64,000 nucleotides of DNA from positions 1-64,000 of the forward strand of contig NZ_AKJX01000013.1 in assembly GCF_000276605.1 (NCBI RefSeq), given 5' to 3'. The notes below the pieces were generated by a model that saw only the letters and a program-made list of their open reading frames with translations, did not search any database and was not told where the DNA came from. Shown piece by piece: positions 54,428-63,514 of the stretch. The stretch's first letter is position 1. Each line of letters begins with the position of its first letter. The translations under genes and the position numbers were made by a program. This DNA is from Acidovorax sp. CF316 (lineage in GTDB: Bacteria > Pseudomonadota > Gammaproteobacteria > Burkholderiales > Burkholderiaceae_C).

Positions 54428-55281
54428 GCATCGACTTGGCAGAAGCCCCTGTGGCCACCACGACAACCCGCGCCATTGCCTACCGCACGCGCGGCAGCAT
54501 GCACGGGCCCATCACGCGGCTGGTGAGCCCTGGCGACGTGGGCGAGTGGATCAAGCCCTTTGTCTTTCTGGACCTGTTCGCATCGGACTCGCCGGCCGCT
54601 TTCCGCGGCTTCGGCATGCACCCGCATTCGGGCATTGCCACGCTGACCTATTTGATCGACGGCGCCATCTCGTACGAGGACACCACCGGCAAGAGCGGCG
54701 CGCTGAGCGCCGGCAGCGTGGAGTGGATGCGCGCAGGCAATGGCGTGTGGCACACCGGCGCGCCCGTGGGCGATTCGCCTTCGCTGGGCTTTCAGCTCTG
54801 GGTGGCCTTGCCCGCCGCGCTGGAGAATGCGCCCGCGCTGAGCCAGTACCTGGCGCCGCAGGAGATCCCGCAGGCCGGCCCGGCCCGCGTGCTGCTGGGC
54901 GGCCATGGCGGGGTGCTGAGCCCCATCGAAGCGCCCTCGCCCATGGCCTACCTGGCCGTGCAACTGCGCGATGGCGAGCACTGGCGCTATGTGCCGCCTG
55001 CGGGCCACACGGTGGCCTGGGTGGCGGTGGCAGCCGGTGCGCTGAACGCAGGGGGTGCCGTGGATACTGGGGAGCTGGCCGTGTTCGAGGAGTCCGAAGG
55101 CGCCATCGACTTCACGGCCCGGGGCGACACGCACTTCGTGCTGGGCTCGGCCGCCAAGCACCCGCACGAACTGGTGATGGGCCGCTACTCCGTGCACACC
55201 AGCCGCGCCGCGCTCGCGCAGGGCGAGGCGGAGATCCGGCGCCTCGGCACGCAGTTGCGGCAAGAACGCCGGCTGGGTTAG
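54424..55281 (+). CDS. Pirin-family cupin protein
   Basis: A 285-residue double-cupin protein. The iron-binding set is visible as HPHSGIATLTYLIDG and GNGVWHTG; pirins often have quercetinase-type dioxygenase activity or act as redox sensors. Translationally coupled to the FMN reductase, as in many proteobacterial quinone-response operons. Confidence 0.92.
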   Translation: MSIDLAEAPVATTTTRAIAYRTRGSMHGPITRLVSPGDVGEWIKPFVFLDLFASDSPAAFRGFGMHPHSGIATLTYLIDGAISYEDTTGKSGALSAGSVEWMRAGNGVWHTGAPVGDSPSLGFQLWVALPAALENAPALSQYLAPQEIPQAGPARVLLGGHGGVLSPIEAPSPMAYLAVQLRDGEHWRYVPPAGHTVAWVAVAAGALNAGGAVDTGELAVFEESEGAIDFTARGDTHFVLGSAAKHPHELVMGRYSVHTSRAALAQGEAEIRRLGTQLRQERRLG

Positions 55282-55282
55282 C

Positions 55283-56509
55283 TCAAGCGCATTCGGCAAC
55301 CGGCCGGGGCGCAGCCACCGGGCTGCGCCCCGACCAGACCACCAGGGCCAGGGCCATGACGGCCAGGCCTGCGCCCGCCAGCATGACACTGTGGTACCCA
55401 AGGCCGCTGCCCAACACGATGGCGCCCGCAGCCGCCCCGATGGCGTTGCCCAGGTTGAAGGCGCCGATGTTGATCGACGATGCCAGGCTGGGCGCCTCGG
55501 CCGCGGCGCGCATCACCTTCATCTGCACCGGGGGCACCAGGGCGAAGGCGGCCGTGCCCCAGACCACCAGGCCGATGGCCGCACCCAGCTTGCTCGTGGC
55601 CAGCCAGGGGAAGACCACCATGCTGGCGGCCACCAGCAGCAAAAAGCCCACCAGCGTCTTGTCGACGGAGCGGTCGGCCAGCTTGCCGCCCACGGTGTTG
55701 CCAATGGTGAAGCCGACGCCCACCAGGGCCAGCAGGCCCGTGATCTCGCCCGGCGTGGCGCCCGAAAAGGTCTTGAGCACGGGGTTGATGTAGGTGTACA
55801 GCGCGAACATCGCGGCCGAGCTGAGCACCGTGGTCATCAAACCCACCACGACCACCGGCCGGCGCAGCACGCGCAGCTCCGAACGGATGGCGATGGGCGC
55901 CTGCATGGCCTGGCCCGGTGGCAGGGCCAGCCGCAGCGCAGCCATGGCCAGCACGCCCAGCGTGGCGATCACGGCGAAAGAGGTGCGCCAGCCCAGGCTG
56001 TCGGACAGCCAGGTGGCCGCCGGCACGCCGCCGATGTTGGCCAGCGTGAGCCCCAGGAACATGGTGGCCACGGCGCTGGCCTGCCTGTCGCGCGGCACCA
56101 GGCTGGCCGCTACCACGGCGCCGATGCCGAAGAAGGCGCCGTGCGTGAGGCTGGTGACGATGCGCGCCACCATCAGGCTGGCATAGCCCGGCGCCATGGC
56201 CGAGAGCAGATTGCCCAGCGTGAAGATGGCCATGAGCAGCACCAGCGCCCGGCGCCGGGGCCAGCGGCCGAGCAGCAGCGTCATGAATGGGGCGCCCAGG
56301 GTCACGCCGATGGCGTAGGCCGACACCAGCATGCCGGCCGAGGGGATGGACACCTCCACGCCCTTGGCAATGTCCAGCAGCATGCCCATGGGGCCGAACT
56401 CGGTGGTGCCGATGCCGAATGCGCCGATGGAGAGTGCGGCCAGCGGCCACGCAGAGGACGAAGTATCTGGCGCCGATTCGGCCGGGACAGGGGATGGTTG
56501 GGCGTGCAT
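55283..56509 (-). CDS. MFS transporter, 12-helix DHA1 (AraJ-like) type
   Basis: A 408-residue major facilitator with about twelve helices. GTTEFGPMGMLLDIA opens helix 1, and the A-motif GAPFMTLLLGRWPRRRALV follows helix 2; ALVSLTHGAFFGIG-like residues lie in helix 4. The start at 56509 is the first ATG before helix 1 with sensible length; a frame to 56626 would run into the promoter region. Divergent from a LysR gene. Confidence 0.91.
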   Translation of the reverse strand: MHAQPSPVPAESAPDTSSSAWPLAALSIGAFGIGTTEFGPMGMLLDIAKGVEVSIPSAGMLVSAYAIGVTLGAPFMTLLLGRWPRRRALVLLMAIFTLGNLLSAMAPGYASLMVARIVTSLTHGAFFGIGAVVAASLVPRDRQASAVATMFLGLTLANIGGVPAATWLSDSLGWRTSFAVIATLGVLAMAALRLALPPGQAMQAPIAIRSELRVLRRPVVVVGLMTTVLSSAAMFALYTYINPVLKTFSGATPGEITGLLALVGVGFTIGNTVGGKLADRSVDKTLVGFLLLVAASMVVFPWLATSKLGAAIGLVVWGTAAFALVPPVQMKVMRAAAEAPSLASSINIGAFNLGNAIGAAAGAIVLGSGLGYHSVMLAGAGLAVMALALVVWSGRSPVAAPRPVAECA

Positions 56510-56569
56510 GGGATTCAGAGAGGGTTGCGGGTTTTCCCGGATGGGCTGATTGTGGGCAAGCAGTCTTTC

Positions 56570-56605
56570 CCAGTAAAGTGGACAATCAAGAAAATACTTT
56601 TCTGG
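56570..56605. promoter_or_regulatory. Inverted repeat in MFS/LysR divergent region
   Basis: CCAGTAAAGT (56570-56579) and ACTTTTCTGG (56596-56605) match at nine of ten positions. AT-rich spacer. It lies 11 bases before the LysR start and so is a plausible autoregulatory site. Confidence 0.45.
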
Positions 56606-56616
56606 ATTTCGGGAAT

Positions 56617-57540
56617 ATGAAGGCAACGCTGGAAGAGGTGGAGGTGTTTCTCGCGGTGGTGGACACGGGCTCGCTCACGTCTGCGGCCGAGCACCTGGGC
56701 CAGCCGGTGTCCACCACCAGCCGGCTGCTGGCGCGGCTGGAAGAAAAGCTGCAGACCACCTTGCTGCAGCGCACCACCCGTCGCCTGCACCTGACCGACG
56801 AGGGCTGCGGCTTTGCCAAGGACGCCCGGCGCATCCTGGAGTCGGTGCGCATTGCCGAAGACCGGCTCATGGAGCGGCGCGGCCGGCCGTCCGGCCCGCT
56901 GCACGTGGATGCGGCCTCGCCCTTCATGCTGCACGTGCTGGTGCCGCTGCTGCCGGCCTACCGCGCGCAGCACCCCGAGGTGGAGCTGGTGCTGCACAGC
57001 AACGAGGGCTTCATCGACCTGTTGGAGCGCCGCGTAGACCTGGCCATCCGCATCGGCGAGCTCAAGGATTCCACCCTGCACAGCCGGCTCCTGGGGCACA
57101 CCCGGGTGCGCCTGGTGGCCAGCCCGGGCTACCTGCTTCGCCATGGGGTGCCCGAGGACGCCGATGCCCTGCGGCGCAACCACGAGTTGATCGGCTTCAT
57201 CCAGCCCGACGTGCTGAACGTCTGGCCGCTGCTGGCCGGCGACGGCCAGCCCCTGCGCATCGAGCCGACCATCATGTCGGGCAGCGGCGAGACCATCCGG
57301 GAGCTGGCGATCGCAGGCATGGGCATCGGCTGCCTGTCGGATTTCATGACCGCGCGCGACCTCGCCGAGGGCCGCCTGGTGGAGGTGCTGTCCCAGGTGG
57401 TGATGGCCAAGACCAAACCGGTGAGCGCGGTGTACTACAAGCAGTCGGCGGTGTCGGGCCGCATCGCCTCGATGGTGGGCTACTTGGCAGACGCGATGCG
57501 CGCGCCGGAGGCGCTGTGGGCCGGAGAGCGCGGTCAATGA
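56617..57540 (+). CDS. LysR-family transcriptional regulator
   Basis: A 307-residue LysR protein (EHLGQPVSTTSRLLARLEEKLQ helix-turn-helix; effector domain from about residue 90). Divergent from the DHA1 exporter and probably its regulator. Its end overlaps the convergent membrane-protein gene by seven bases. Confidence 0.93.
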   Translation: MKATLEEVEVFLAVVDTGSLTSAAEHLGQPVSTTSRLLARLEEKLQTTLLQRTTRRLHLTDEGCGFAKDARRILESVRIAEDRLMERRGRPSGPLHVDAASPFMLHVLVPLLPAYRAQHPEVELVLHSNEGFIDLLERRVDLAIRIGELKDSTLHSRLLGHTRVRLVASPGYLLRHGVPEDADALRRNHELIGFIQPDVLNVWPLLAGDGQPLRIEPTIMSGSGETIRELAIAGMGIGCLSDFMTARDLAEGRLVEVLSQVVMAKTKPVSAVYYKQSAVSGRIASMVGYLADAMRAPEALWAGERGQ

Positions 57541-58064
57541 CCCCCTGCGTCTGCGCAGGGTCTCGCAGCAGATAGTGCGCAGGCTCTCGCGCCCCGGCTG
57601 GCCAGGCCCGCCACGGTGCCGGCCGCCGCCGCCACCGCGAGCATGGCCGCCAGGTGTGCAGCCATCGCGGCCAGCACATCCAGCAGCACGGGGCTGGTCC
57701 ACAACGCTGCGCCCTGCCCCGGTGCCGGGCCGCCCAGGCACAGCGGCGCCAGCGCGGGCACCAGCATGAGCCCCTCACCATGCAGCAGCGAGACGAGAAA
57801 GCAGCCCAGCGCCAGGCCGGCATGCACCGCGGCATGCCGTTGCCGCCATTGCCTTGCCGCCAGCCCTATGGCGGCAAGGCCCAGCACCCAGGCCAGGGCC
57901 TGCGGCAGCGCCAGCGCGCCCGCCAGCACCCAGGCCACGGCGGCCGCATGCCCGGCCACCAGGGGTAGCAGCATTTGCAAGGCATGGGCCCGACGCGTGG
58001 CGGCGACGCACCCGTGCAGGGCGCCCATGCCCGCCATGGCGAGCCAGGGCCATAGCGCTTCCAT
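57534..58064 (-). CDS. Membrane protein of unknown function, 176 residues
   Basis: A protein with five hydrophobic segments. Its opening MAGMGALHGCVAA is typical of a predicted membrane family (GALHG-x-N/V-A) related to metal-ion or small-solute exporters, but the aspartate and histidine pattern of Ni/Co transporters is missing. Last gene of a minus-strand run (regulator, propeller, DUF899, this). Overlaps the LysR gene end. Confidence 0.68.
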   Translation of the reverse strand: MEALWPWLAMAGMGALHGCVAATRRAHALQMLLPLVAGHAAAVAWVLAGALALPQALAWVLGLAAIGLAARQWRQRHAAVHAGLALGCFLVSLLHGEGLMLVPALAPLCLGGPAPGQGAALWTSPVLLDVLAAMAAHLAAMLAVAAAAGTVAGLASRGARACALSAARPCADAGGH

Positions 58065-58077
58065 GGCGGTGCCCCCG

Positions 58078-58902
58078 TCAGGCCTGGGCGTGGCAGCAGC
58101 CGCCGGCCGTGGCACCCAAGGCCTGTGCCGTTGCGGCCAGCGGCGATGGCGCGGGCTGGAACGGCGCGGCGCCCTCGTAGCGGTCGTGGTGGCGCACCCA
58201 GTCCATCGTGTACTCGGGGTTGGGCTCGTTGCGGCCCACGGGGGTCAGGTCGACAAGGGGGTAGGTGCCCATCATCACCTCCACCCCGCGGCCGTAGGTG
58301 GAGTAGGTGTGGAACACCTCCGCCCCCTCGCCCGGCTCCTTGTGGAACACGCTGATGCCCGGCGCCTCCTCGGCCGGAAAGCGCTGCACCGTGTAGTTGT
58401 AGGGCACCTCGCCGCGCGCCACCTGCTCGGTGCTGAAGCTCACGCCGAAATCGTGGTTGAAGTCGCTGCCGTGCGACGACACCCAGTGGAAGCGCCAGCC
58501 CATGCGCTGGCGAAAGCGTTCGATCTGGTCCAGGGGTGCGCGGGACACGACGACCAGGGTGATGTCACGGCTCGCCAGGTGGATGTTCATGCCATCGATG
58601 TGGTCGGCCATGTACGAACAGCTCGGGCAGCCCTGCTCCCACCCGGGGCCGAACATGAAGTGCTGCACCAGCAGCTGGCGCCGCCCGTCGAACAGCTGGG
58701 CCAGGGTGCGCGGGCCGGCGGTGGTGTCGAAGGCATAGGCCTTGTCCACCCGCACCCAGGGCAGCGCGCGACGTTCGACGGCGATGCGGTCCTGCTGGCG
58801 CGAAAGCTCTTTTTCGCGCAGCAGCAGGGCCCGGCGCGCGGCCAGCCATTCGCTGCGCGGGACGACGGGGTGGTGGGTGGGTGTTGTCTGGGTCTCGGTC
58901 AT
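58078..58902 (-). CDS. DUF899 thioredoxin-fold protein
   Basis: A 274-residue DUF899 protein. The thioredoxin-like redox motif C92/C95 sits in EQGCPSCSYMADHIDG, followed by ITLVVVSRAPLDQIERF and a typical HDFGVSF segment. AAGGAG precedes the ATG. Function unproved; a peroxiredoxin-like or disulfide-reductase role is often assumed. It lies between a propeller protein and a membrane protein in one operon. Confidence 0.9.
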   Translation of the reverse strand: MTETQTTPTHHPVVPRSEWLAARRALLLREKELSRQQDRIAVERRALPWVRVDKAYAFDTTAGPRTLAQLFDGRRQLLVQHFMFGPGWEQGCPSCSYMADHIDGMNIHLASRDITLVVVSRAPLDQIERFRQRMGWRFHWVSSHGSDFNHDFGVSFSTEQVARGEVPYNYTVQRFPAEEAPGISVFHKEPGEGAEVFHTYSTYGRGVEVMMGTYPLVDLTPVGRNEPNPEYTMDWVRHHDRYEGAAPFQPAPSPLAATAQALGATAGGCCHAQA

Positions 58903-59030
58903 AAGGTGCTCCTTCACGGGGTTGTCGAACAGGGGCCCATGCGGCGGCTCCAACTGCCCGACATGGGGCAATTGCTGCACAGGGTTTTGGTGAGATGAGG
59001 GAGAGCGGGCCGCGGTTGGCCCGCCGGGCG

Positions 59031-59723
59031 CTATGCCGCTTTGGAGCGGCGGACGGCGCGGACTTTTCCGCTTTCGCCACCGCCGGCATAGAACAGGTCG
59101 GCACCGTCGGATTCGAGCCCGCTCACACCCGTGCCGGCGGGCATCTGCAGGCGCTCGATGACGGCGCCGCTTTGCGGGTCGATGCGGCGGATGTCGCTGG
59201 CATCGCCCTCCCAGGTGCCGTGCCACAGCTCGCCATCGACCCAGGTCACGCCGGTCACGAAGGCGTTGGATTCGATGGTGCGGCGGATGGCGCCGGTGGC
59301 GGGGTCGATCTGGTGGATCTTGCGGTCGCGGTACTGGCCCACCCACAGGCTGCCCTCGGCCCAGGTGAGGCCCGAGTCGGCGCCCTTGCCGGGGGCCGGG
59401 ATGGAGGCCACCACAGCACCCGTGGCCGGGTCGATCTTGTCGATGCGCGACTCGGCGATCTGGTACAGGTGCTGGCCATCGAAGGCCGTGCCCGCATCGC
59501 AGGGCAGGCCCAGGGTGCGCGTGGTCTCGCCACTGGCGGGGTCGAAGGCGACCAGGCTGGCACCCGTGGCGGCCCACACGCGCTGGCCGTCGTGCGTGAC
59601 GCCGGCCACGGTGCGGGCGCCGGCAAAGGGGCCGTACTCGCGCACGATCTCGGCGGGGCGGGCGGGGACGCCCGTGGGCGCGGTGCGGCTGGCGCTGTCG
59701 GGGCTGCAGTCGGTGATGGGCAT
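59031..59723 (-). CDS. PQQ/Vgb-like beta-propeller protein
   Basis: A 230-residue soluble protein with repeated propeller blades marked by IDPATG (three times) and the motif LWVGQYRDRKIHQIDP. It resembles streptogramin lyase (Vgb) and glutaminyl-cyclase-like propellers but has no known catalytic set that I can see. AAAGGAG precedes the ATG. No signal peptide, so probably cytoplasmic. Confidence 0.8.
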   Translation of the reverse strand: MPITDCSPDSASRTAPTGVPARPAEIVREYGPFAGARTVAGVTHDGQRVWAATGASLVAFDPASGETTRTLGLPCDAGTAFDGQHLYQIAESRIDKIDPATGAVVASIPAPGKGADSGLTWAEGSLWVGQYRDRKIHQIDPATGAIRRTIESNAFVTGVTWVDGELWHGTWEGDASDIRRIDPQSGAVIERLQMPAGTGVSGLESDGADLFYAGGGESGKVRAVRRSKAA

Positions 59724-59775
59724 GGGGTACTCCTTTGGGGTTCGACCCCGGCTTGTGGGGGGCGATGGATGAACT

Positions 59776-61056
59776 CTATTCAAATGAGCGAACGCCAGGG
59801 AGTAACAAGATTGTCGTGAATCCCGCCAGGGGCGGGGCCAGCCAACGCTGCGTGCGTGCCTGGCCGATGGAGCGCACGCGGCCTTGCGCCTGCAGTTCGG
59901 CCAGGGCGCGCTGCACCGTGCGCTGGCTGTCGCCCAGCGCCAGCGCCAGGGCCGAGGTGGACCAGGCCGCTCCATCGGCCAACAGTGCCAGCAGCGAGGC
60001 CTGCTCGCCAGCGATGGGCGGCGCCAGCACCACCACCTCGCGCCCATCCAGGGGCCGCAGCGCAAAGCCACGCGCCGTGGCCTCAATGCGGGCCCAGGGC
60101 TTGGCCAGCGCACGCAGGCGGCCCAGCTCCACGCGCAGCCGGGCACGGTGGGTTTCGTCGGGCTCGCGCGTGCGAAAGGCGCTGGCGATCAGCGCATCGC
60201 GGTCCGCATCGCCGGGCCAGGCCTGGGCCAGGGCATAGGCCAGGGCAAACAGGATGGGCCGGCGTGCGAGGGACAGCCAGGTCGGGGCCGCACCACCGCC
60301 CTGCCCCTCTGGCGCCTCCGCCGCCCCAGCGCCCAGCCGGTGCCGGCAGGCATCGACCACCAGCAGATCCGAGGCGAGCAGCGCCGCCACCTCGTCCAGG
60401 CGCAGCGGCTGCTCTTGTGCGGCCCCGCCATCGCCCGGCAGCAGGCGCCGCGCCGCAGGGCGCTGCAGCGCGGCCAGGGCTTCAACGACCTCGGCCGCCA
60501 GTGCCGGCACGCGGGCCCGCGCGGCCGCTTCGCGCGCCTGGGCCAGCGCCTCGCGCGCCGCGGCCACGCGCAGCGAGCGCAGGGCCAGCTCGGCCAGTGC
60601 GAGCCCCGCCACCGCGGCCAGCGCGGGCGGCATGCCCGGCTCCTGCAGGTCGATCGGGGCCAGCAGGGCCGCGGCCTCGCCCAGCCGGCCCATCAGCAGC
60701 CATTGGCGCGCCGCGATGAGCCTTGCCTGCAGGGCGTTGGCCCGGTCGCCGCGCACCGCCAGCGCCGCCGCAGCGGCCACCAGGGCATGCGGCGGGCCGT
60801 TCAGGTCGCGCTGGGCCAGGGCCACCTCGGCCTCGGCCACCACGCAGCGGGCGCGGGCCAGTTCCTCGTGCGCGCCAAACCCCTTGGCCGCGCGGCGCAG
60901 CAGCTCACGCGCCCGGGGGTGCTCGCCCAGCTGCGCCATGGCAATGCCGCGCAGCGCCAGCGCAGGCGGGTCATCGCGCAGGGCCACCCGCTGCAGCGCG
61001 CCCAGCGCATCGCCGGCGGCAAGCGCACGGGCGGCGGCGGTGATCAGCGAATCCAT
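59776..61056 (-). CDS. Large winged-helix regulator with helical sensor domain
   Basis: A 426-residue protein. The first 240 residues are alanine-rich TPR-like helices (EHPRARELLRRAAKGFG); the C-terminal part contains a winged-helix domain near residues 370-410 (TSALALALGDSQRTVQRALAELQAQGRVRSIG). This looks like a transcription regulator with an internal sensor. First gene of the operon leading to the propeller and DUF899 genes. I chose the ATG at 61056; a longer frame to 61143 overlaps the divergent MarR region. Confidence 0.75.
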   Translation of the reverse strand: MDSLITAAARALAAGDALGALQRVALRDDPPALALRGIAMAQLGEHPRARELLRRAAKGFGAHEELARARCVVAEAEVALAQRDLNGPPHALVAAAAALAVRGDRANALQARLIAARQWLLMGRLGEAAALLAPIDLQEPGMPPALAAVAGLALAELALRSLRVAAAREALAQAREAAARARVPALAAEVVEALAALQRPAARRLLPGDGGAAQEQPLRLDEVAALLASDLLVVDACRHRLGAGAAEAPEGQGGGAAPTWLSLARRPILFALAYALAQAWPGDADRDALIASAFRTREPDETHRARLRVELGRLRALAKPWARIEATARGFALRPLDGREVVVLAPPIAGEQASLLALLADGAAWSTSALALALGDSQRTVQRALAELQAQGRVRSIGQARTQRWLAPPLAGFTTILLLPGVRSFE

Positions 61057-61145
61057 GGTGCGGCAGGCTACACGAACGTGGGTCTTGTATTTTGTTTCCA
61101 AGGAAACCAAACTCGCCAACGAAATAGTTTCCTGAAAAACCAATC

Positions 61146-61625
61146 ATGAAAAAAACCAACCCGCCCAGCCCCCTCGAAGCCCACCTGGGCTACTGGATGC
61201 GCTTTGTTTCCAACCAGGTGTCGGCCGGGTTCCAGCAGGCGGTGGAGGCATCGGGCGTGTCCGTCACCGACTGGGTGGCGCTGCGCACATTGTTCGACGC
61301 CAGCGATGGCGGCCCGCAAGGCGCGGCCACCCACGCCACGCTGACCCAGGCCCTGGGCATGACCAAGGGCGCCGTCTCCAAGGTCGTGGCCCGGCTGGAG
61401 GACCAGGGCCTGGTGGCACGCGCGGGTGCGCCAACGGACGCGCGCAGCCACACCCTGTCGCTTACCCCGGCCGGCCGCGCCCTGGTGCCCGTGCTGGCCG
61501 CCAAAGCCGACGCCAACGACGAGAAGTTCTTCGGCCACCTGCCCCAAGCCGAGCGCCAGCGGCTGGCGCGCCTGCTGCAGGAGATGGTGCGCCTGCACCA
61601 ATGGCAGCAGGTGCCGCGCAGTTGA
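61146..61625 (+). CDS. MarR-family transcriptional regulator
   Basis: A 159-residue MarR-type regulator with a central winged helix (TLTQALGMTKGAVSKVVARLEDQGLVAR) between dimerisation helices. It starts 89 bases from the divergent regulator at 61056 and could control either side. The DUF1398 gene follows in the same transcript. Confidence 0.91.
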   Translation: MKKTNPPSPLEAHLGYWMRFVSNQVSAGFQQAVEASGVSVTDWVALRTLFDASDGGPQGAATHATLTQALGMTKGAVSKVVARLEDQGLVARAGAPTDARSHTLSLTPAGRALVPVLAAKADANDEKFFGHLPQAERQRLARLLQEMVRLHQWQQVPRS

Positions 61626-61654
61626 ATCCAAGAACCCATCCCTGAAAGACCCCC

Positions 61655-62059
61655 ATGAACGAAACGACCATCGCCACCATCGAACGCTGCGCCCAGGCCT
61701 CCAAGGACGGCACGGCCCATTTCGGCGCCATCGTGCAGGCGCTCACCGGGGCCGGCGTGGAGGCGTATTTTGCGGACTACCGCAGCGAGGCCACCACCTA
61801 CTACCTGCCCGGCGGGGAAACCCATGCCGTGGCCCTGCCGCCACCGCCAGCCACGCCCATCGGCGAGGCCTTCGACGCTGCAGGCATCCAGGCCGCCATC
61901 CGCGGCGCACAGTGCGGCGAGGTGATGTACCCGGAGTTCCTCAAGCTCTCCCGCGCCGCGGGCTGCGTGGGCTACATGGTGTGGATCGCCGGGCGGCATG
62001 TGAGCTACTTCGGCCGCAAGGGGGAGGTGTATGTGGAGCGGTTTCCAGATGCGCCCTGA
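61655..62059 (+). CDS. DUF1398 (YbcV-like) protein
   Basis: A 134-residue cytoplasmic protein. The pattern VEAYFADYRSEATTYYLPGG and GCVGYMVWIAGRHVSYFGRKG is DUF1398, a family without known function. Thirty bases separate it from the MarR gene, with GAAAG as a ribosome site. Nothing shows its substrate. Confidence 0.88.
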   Translation: MNETTIATIERCAQASKDGTAHFGAIVQALTGAGVEAYFADYRSEATTYYLPGGETHAVALPPPPATPIGEAFDAAGIQAAIRGAQCGEVMYPEFLKLSRAAGCVGYMVWIAGRHVSYFGRKGEVYVERFPDAP

Positions 62060-62162
62060 GCGGCGAGGCCGGGGGGTTGTCGGCGATGGACATCTGCTCA
62101 GCTTCGCTGACCCGCCTTCTGGGGGTGACACGGGGCACGGGCGCGACCAGCCAGACTGCCGC

Positions 62163-62180
62163 TATCGGCCAGAAGCAGCC
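62163..62180 (+). repeat. Dispersed TATCGGCCAGAAGCAGCC element, copy 1
   Basis: Shares the core ATCGGCC-A/G-AAGC with elements at 63203 and 63568, all in intergenic DNA. This copy is inside a longer run (ACTGCCGCTATCGGCCAGAA). Confidence 0.55.
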
Positions 62181-62229
62181 GGTCGCGGCAGCTGAAAGCG
62201 GAGGTTCAGCGTTCGAGGTAAGCGGGCTT

Positions 62230-62271
62230 GGCCCGAGCTAGCGCCCGTACCGTGGACAGCCAGCTCGGGCC
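62230..62271. repeat. Perfect 10-bp inverted repeat
   Basis: GGCCCGAGCT (62230-62239) and AGCTCGGGCC (62262-62271) with a 22-base loop. There is no T run, so a factor-independent terminator is unlikely. It could be an extragenic palindrome or a recombination site. Confidence 0.55.
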
Positions 62272-62525
62272 TCGTGGCCTTCCGGCAGTGCTCCGCTTGA
62301 TCGAGGGCTTAGACCGCAGAGCGAAGGACGGAGCGAGCAGCAGCAGATACACGATGTTGAGCCTGCCGTGCGGCCCAACGTGATGTACATCGCAAAACCT
62401 GCGGGATATTCTGGAAGGTCGGCGCGGTGGCTCACTCCGGTCTCGGCGGCAGCAAGCCTGACCGTCGGCATCAGCCTGGTCCAGCCCAAGGCGCGACCAA
62501 TCAGCCTTCGCGGAAGGCGGTTGCC

Positions 62526-63116
62526 TCAACCCGGTGTCTGCCCCGACTTGGTAGACGCCGCTGGCTTCACCAGCCGCGCAATCTCACCACCGCACGCGCT
62601 GAAGTTGCTGGCGTATTCCTCGGGGTTGTCGAACATCACCTGGGCTTGCATCAGGCGGTCGAGTTCCTGTTTCGCGTAGACCAGAATGCCCGCGCTGTTG
62701 CCGCCTGAGGCCCAGGGATAGTCCAGCTCGCGGAACTGGCGCGCGATGTCGCGGTGAATGCGCACATGCGTCTGCTCGTGTTTCATCACGTGCGCATAGG
62801 CACAGCTGCCCGGCGGGAGCTCGCTGGCCACGCGCAGCACCGGTTTGATGTAATCCAGCCGCACGACGACGCCCTGGCAACTGGTCTGCGGCATCACCGC
62901 CAGCTTGGTCTCGACAACGACGTGGCCGAGTTGCGTACCGCTGCGGCCGGCGCCCGCGCCGATCTTCGTCAGTTCGGCGGCCGGTTTGGCGTTGTCCACT
63001 TCCGGGTCGGCGAACCAAGCCGCACTGAAACGCACCGCCTTGTTGCAGGGAGGCAGGTTGGCGGACTGCGCCTGGAAGCAGGCGCTGACCAGCAGCAGAG
63101 CGAGTAGGCTTTTCAT
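62526..63116 (-). CDS. Exported HExxH-type zinc-peptidase-like protein
   Basis: A 196-residue protein with a signal peptide (about residues 1-19, ending AQSAN). HEQTHVRIH at residues 113-121 gives an HExxHxxxH zinc signature, placed in a helix after a strand-rich first half. Four cysteines (C24, C80, C105 and one near the end) could form disulfides. I recognise no named family. The first half resembles DUF922-type or small secreted proteases only in pattern. The ATG at 63116 gives the signal peptide. Confidence 0.75.
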   Translation of the reverse strand: MKSLLALLLVSACFQAQSANLPPCNKAVRFSAAWFADPEVDNAKPAAELTKIGAGAGRSGTQLGHVVVETKLAVMPQTSCQGVVVRLDYIKPVLRVASELPPGSCAYAHVMKHEQTHVRIHRDIARQFRELDYPWASGGNSAGILVYAKQELDRLMQAQVMFDNPEEYASNFSACGGEIARLVKPAASTKSGQTPG

Positions 63117-63202
63117 CGTAACCTTCTGGTTATCGGCAAGACGCGCTCGTCCTGAAGCGGTGGCCGCAAGGGGCCCGTGGCAGCCGCTGATACGATGGCG
63201 GC

Positions 63203-63220
63203 CATCGGCCAAAAGCGGAC
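63203..63220 (+). repeat. Dispersed CATCGGCCAAAAGCGGAC element, copy 2
   Basis: Second copy of the short intergenic repeat, in the divergent region between the HExxH gene and the small ORF at 63227. Confidence 0.55.
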
Positions 63221-63226
63221 TTTGCC

Positions 63227-63514
63227 ATGCATGAAGATGCGATCAATCCCGTCACCCTACTCATCCATCTGGAGCGTCCGCACGCCGAATACAGCGGAAT
63301 AGCGACGCTTGAGCAAGTTACATTGGCGGGACTCACCAGCTCATCAAGCTACTGGGTTGATCTTGCGCTGAAATGGCTAGAGCGCGGTGCTCTTTCAAGC
63401 GACGCAATCGCTCGGCAACTGCAGGCGACTGCGGAGACTCTCCATCGTAGTCATCAATCGTTGCGGCATCGCTGCGCCTCGCTTGCGCGCAAGCAGCGTC
63501 AGGTTGCGAATTAG
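63227..63514 (+). CDS. Hypothetical protein, 95 residues
   Basis: A short, mainly helical soluble protein with a clear ATG and protein-like middle (GLTSSSSYWVDLALKWLERGA). Its start lies 6 bases after copy 2 of the dispersed repeat. AT content is higher than in neighbouring genes. I do not recognise a family. Confidence 0.55.
   Translation: MHEDAINPVTLLIHLERPHAEYSGIATLEQVTLAGLTSSSSYWVDLALKWLERGALSSDAIARQLQATAETLHRSHQSLRHRCASLARKQRQVAN

Larger units (their letters stand above)
62060..62525. other. 466-base spacer with repeats and a stem-loop
   Basis: No gene is supported here. The segment holds one copy of the dispersed ATCGGCC-type repeat (62163-62180), a perfect 10-bp inverted repeat (62230-62271) and a small GCCTTC-GCG-GAAGGC hairpin at 62504-62518 close to the stop of the next gene. 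Base composition is less GC-rich than the genes on its left. Confidence 0.6.
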
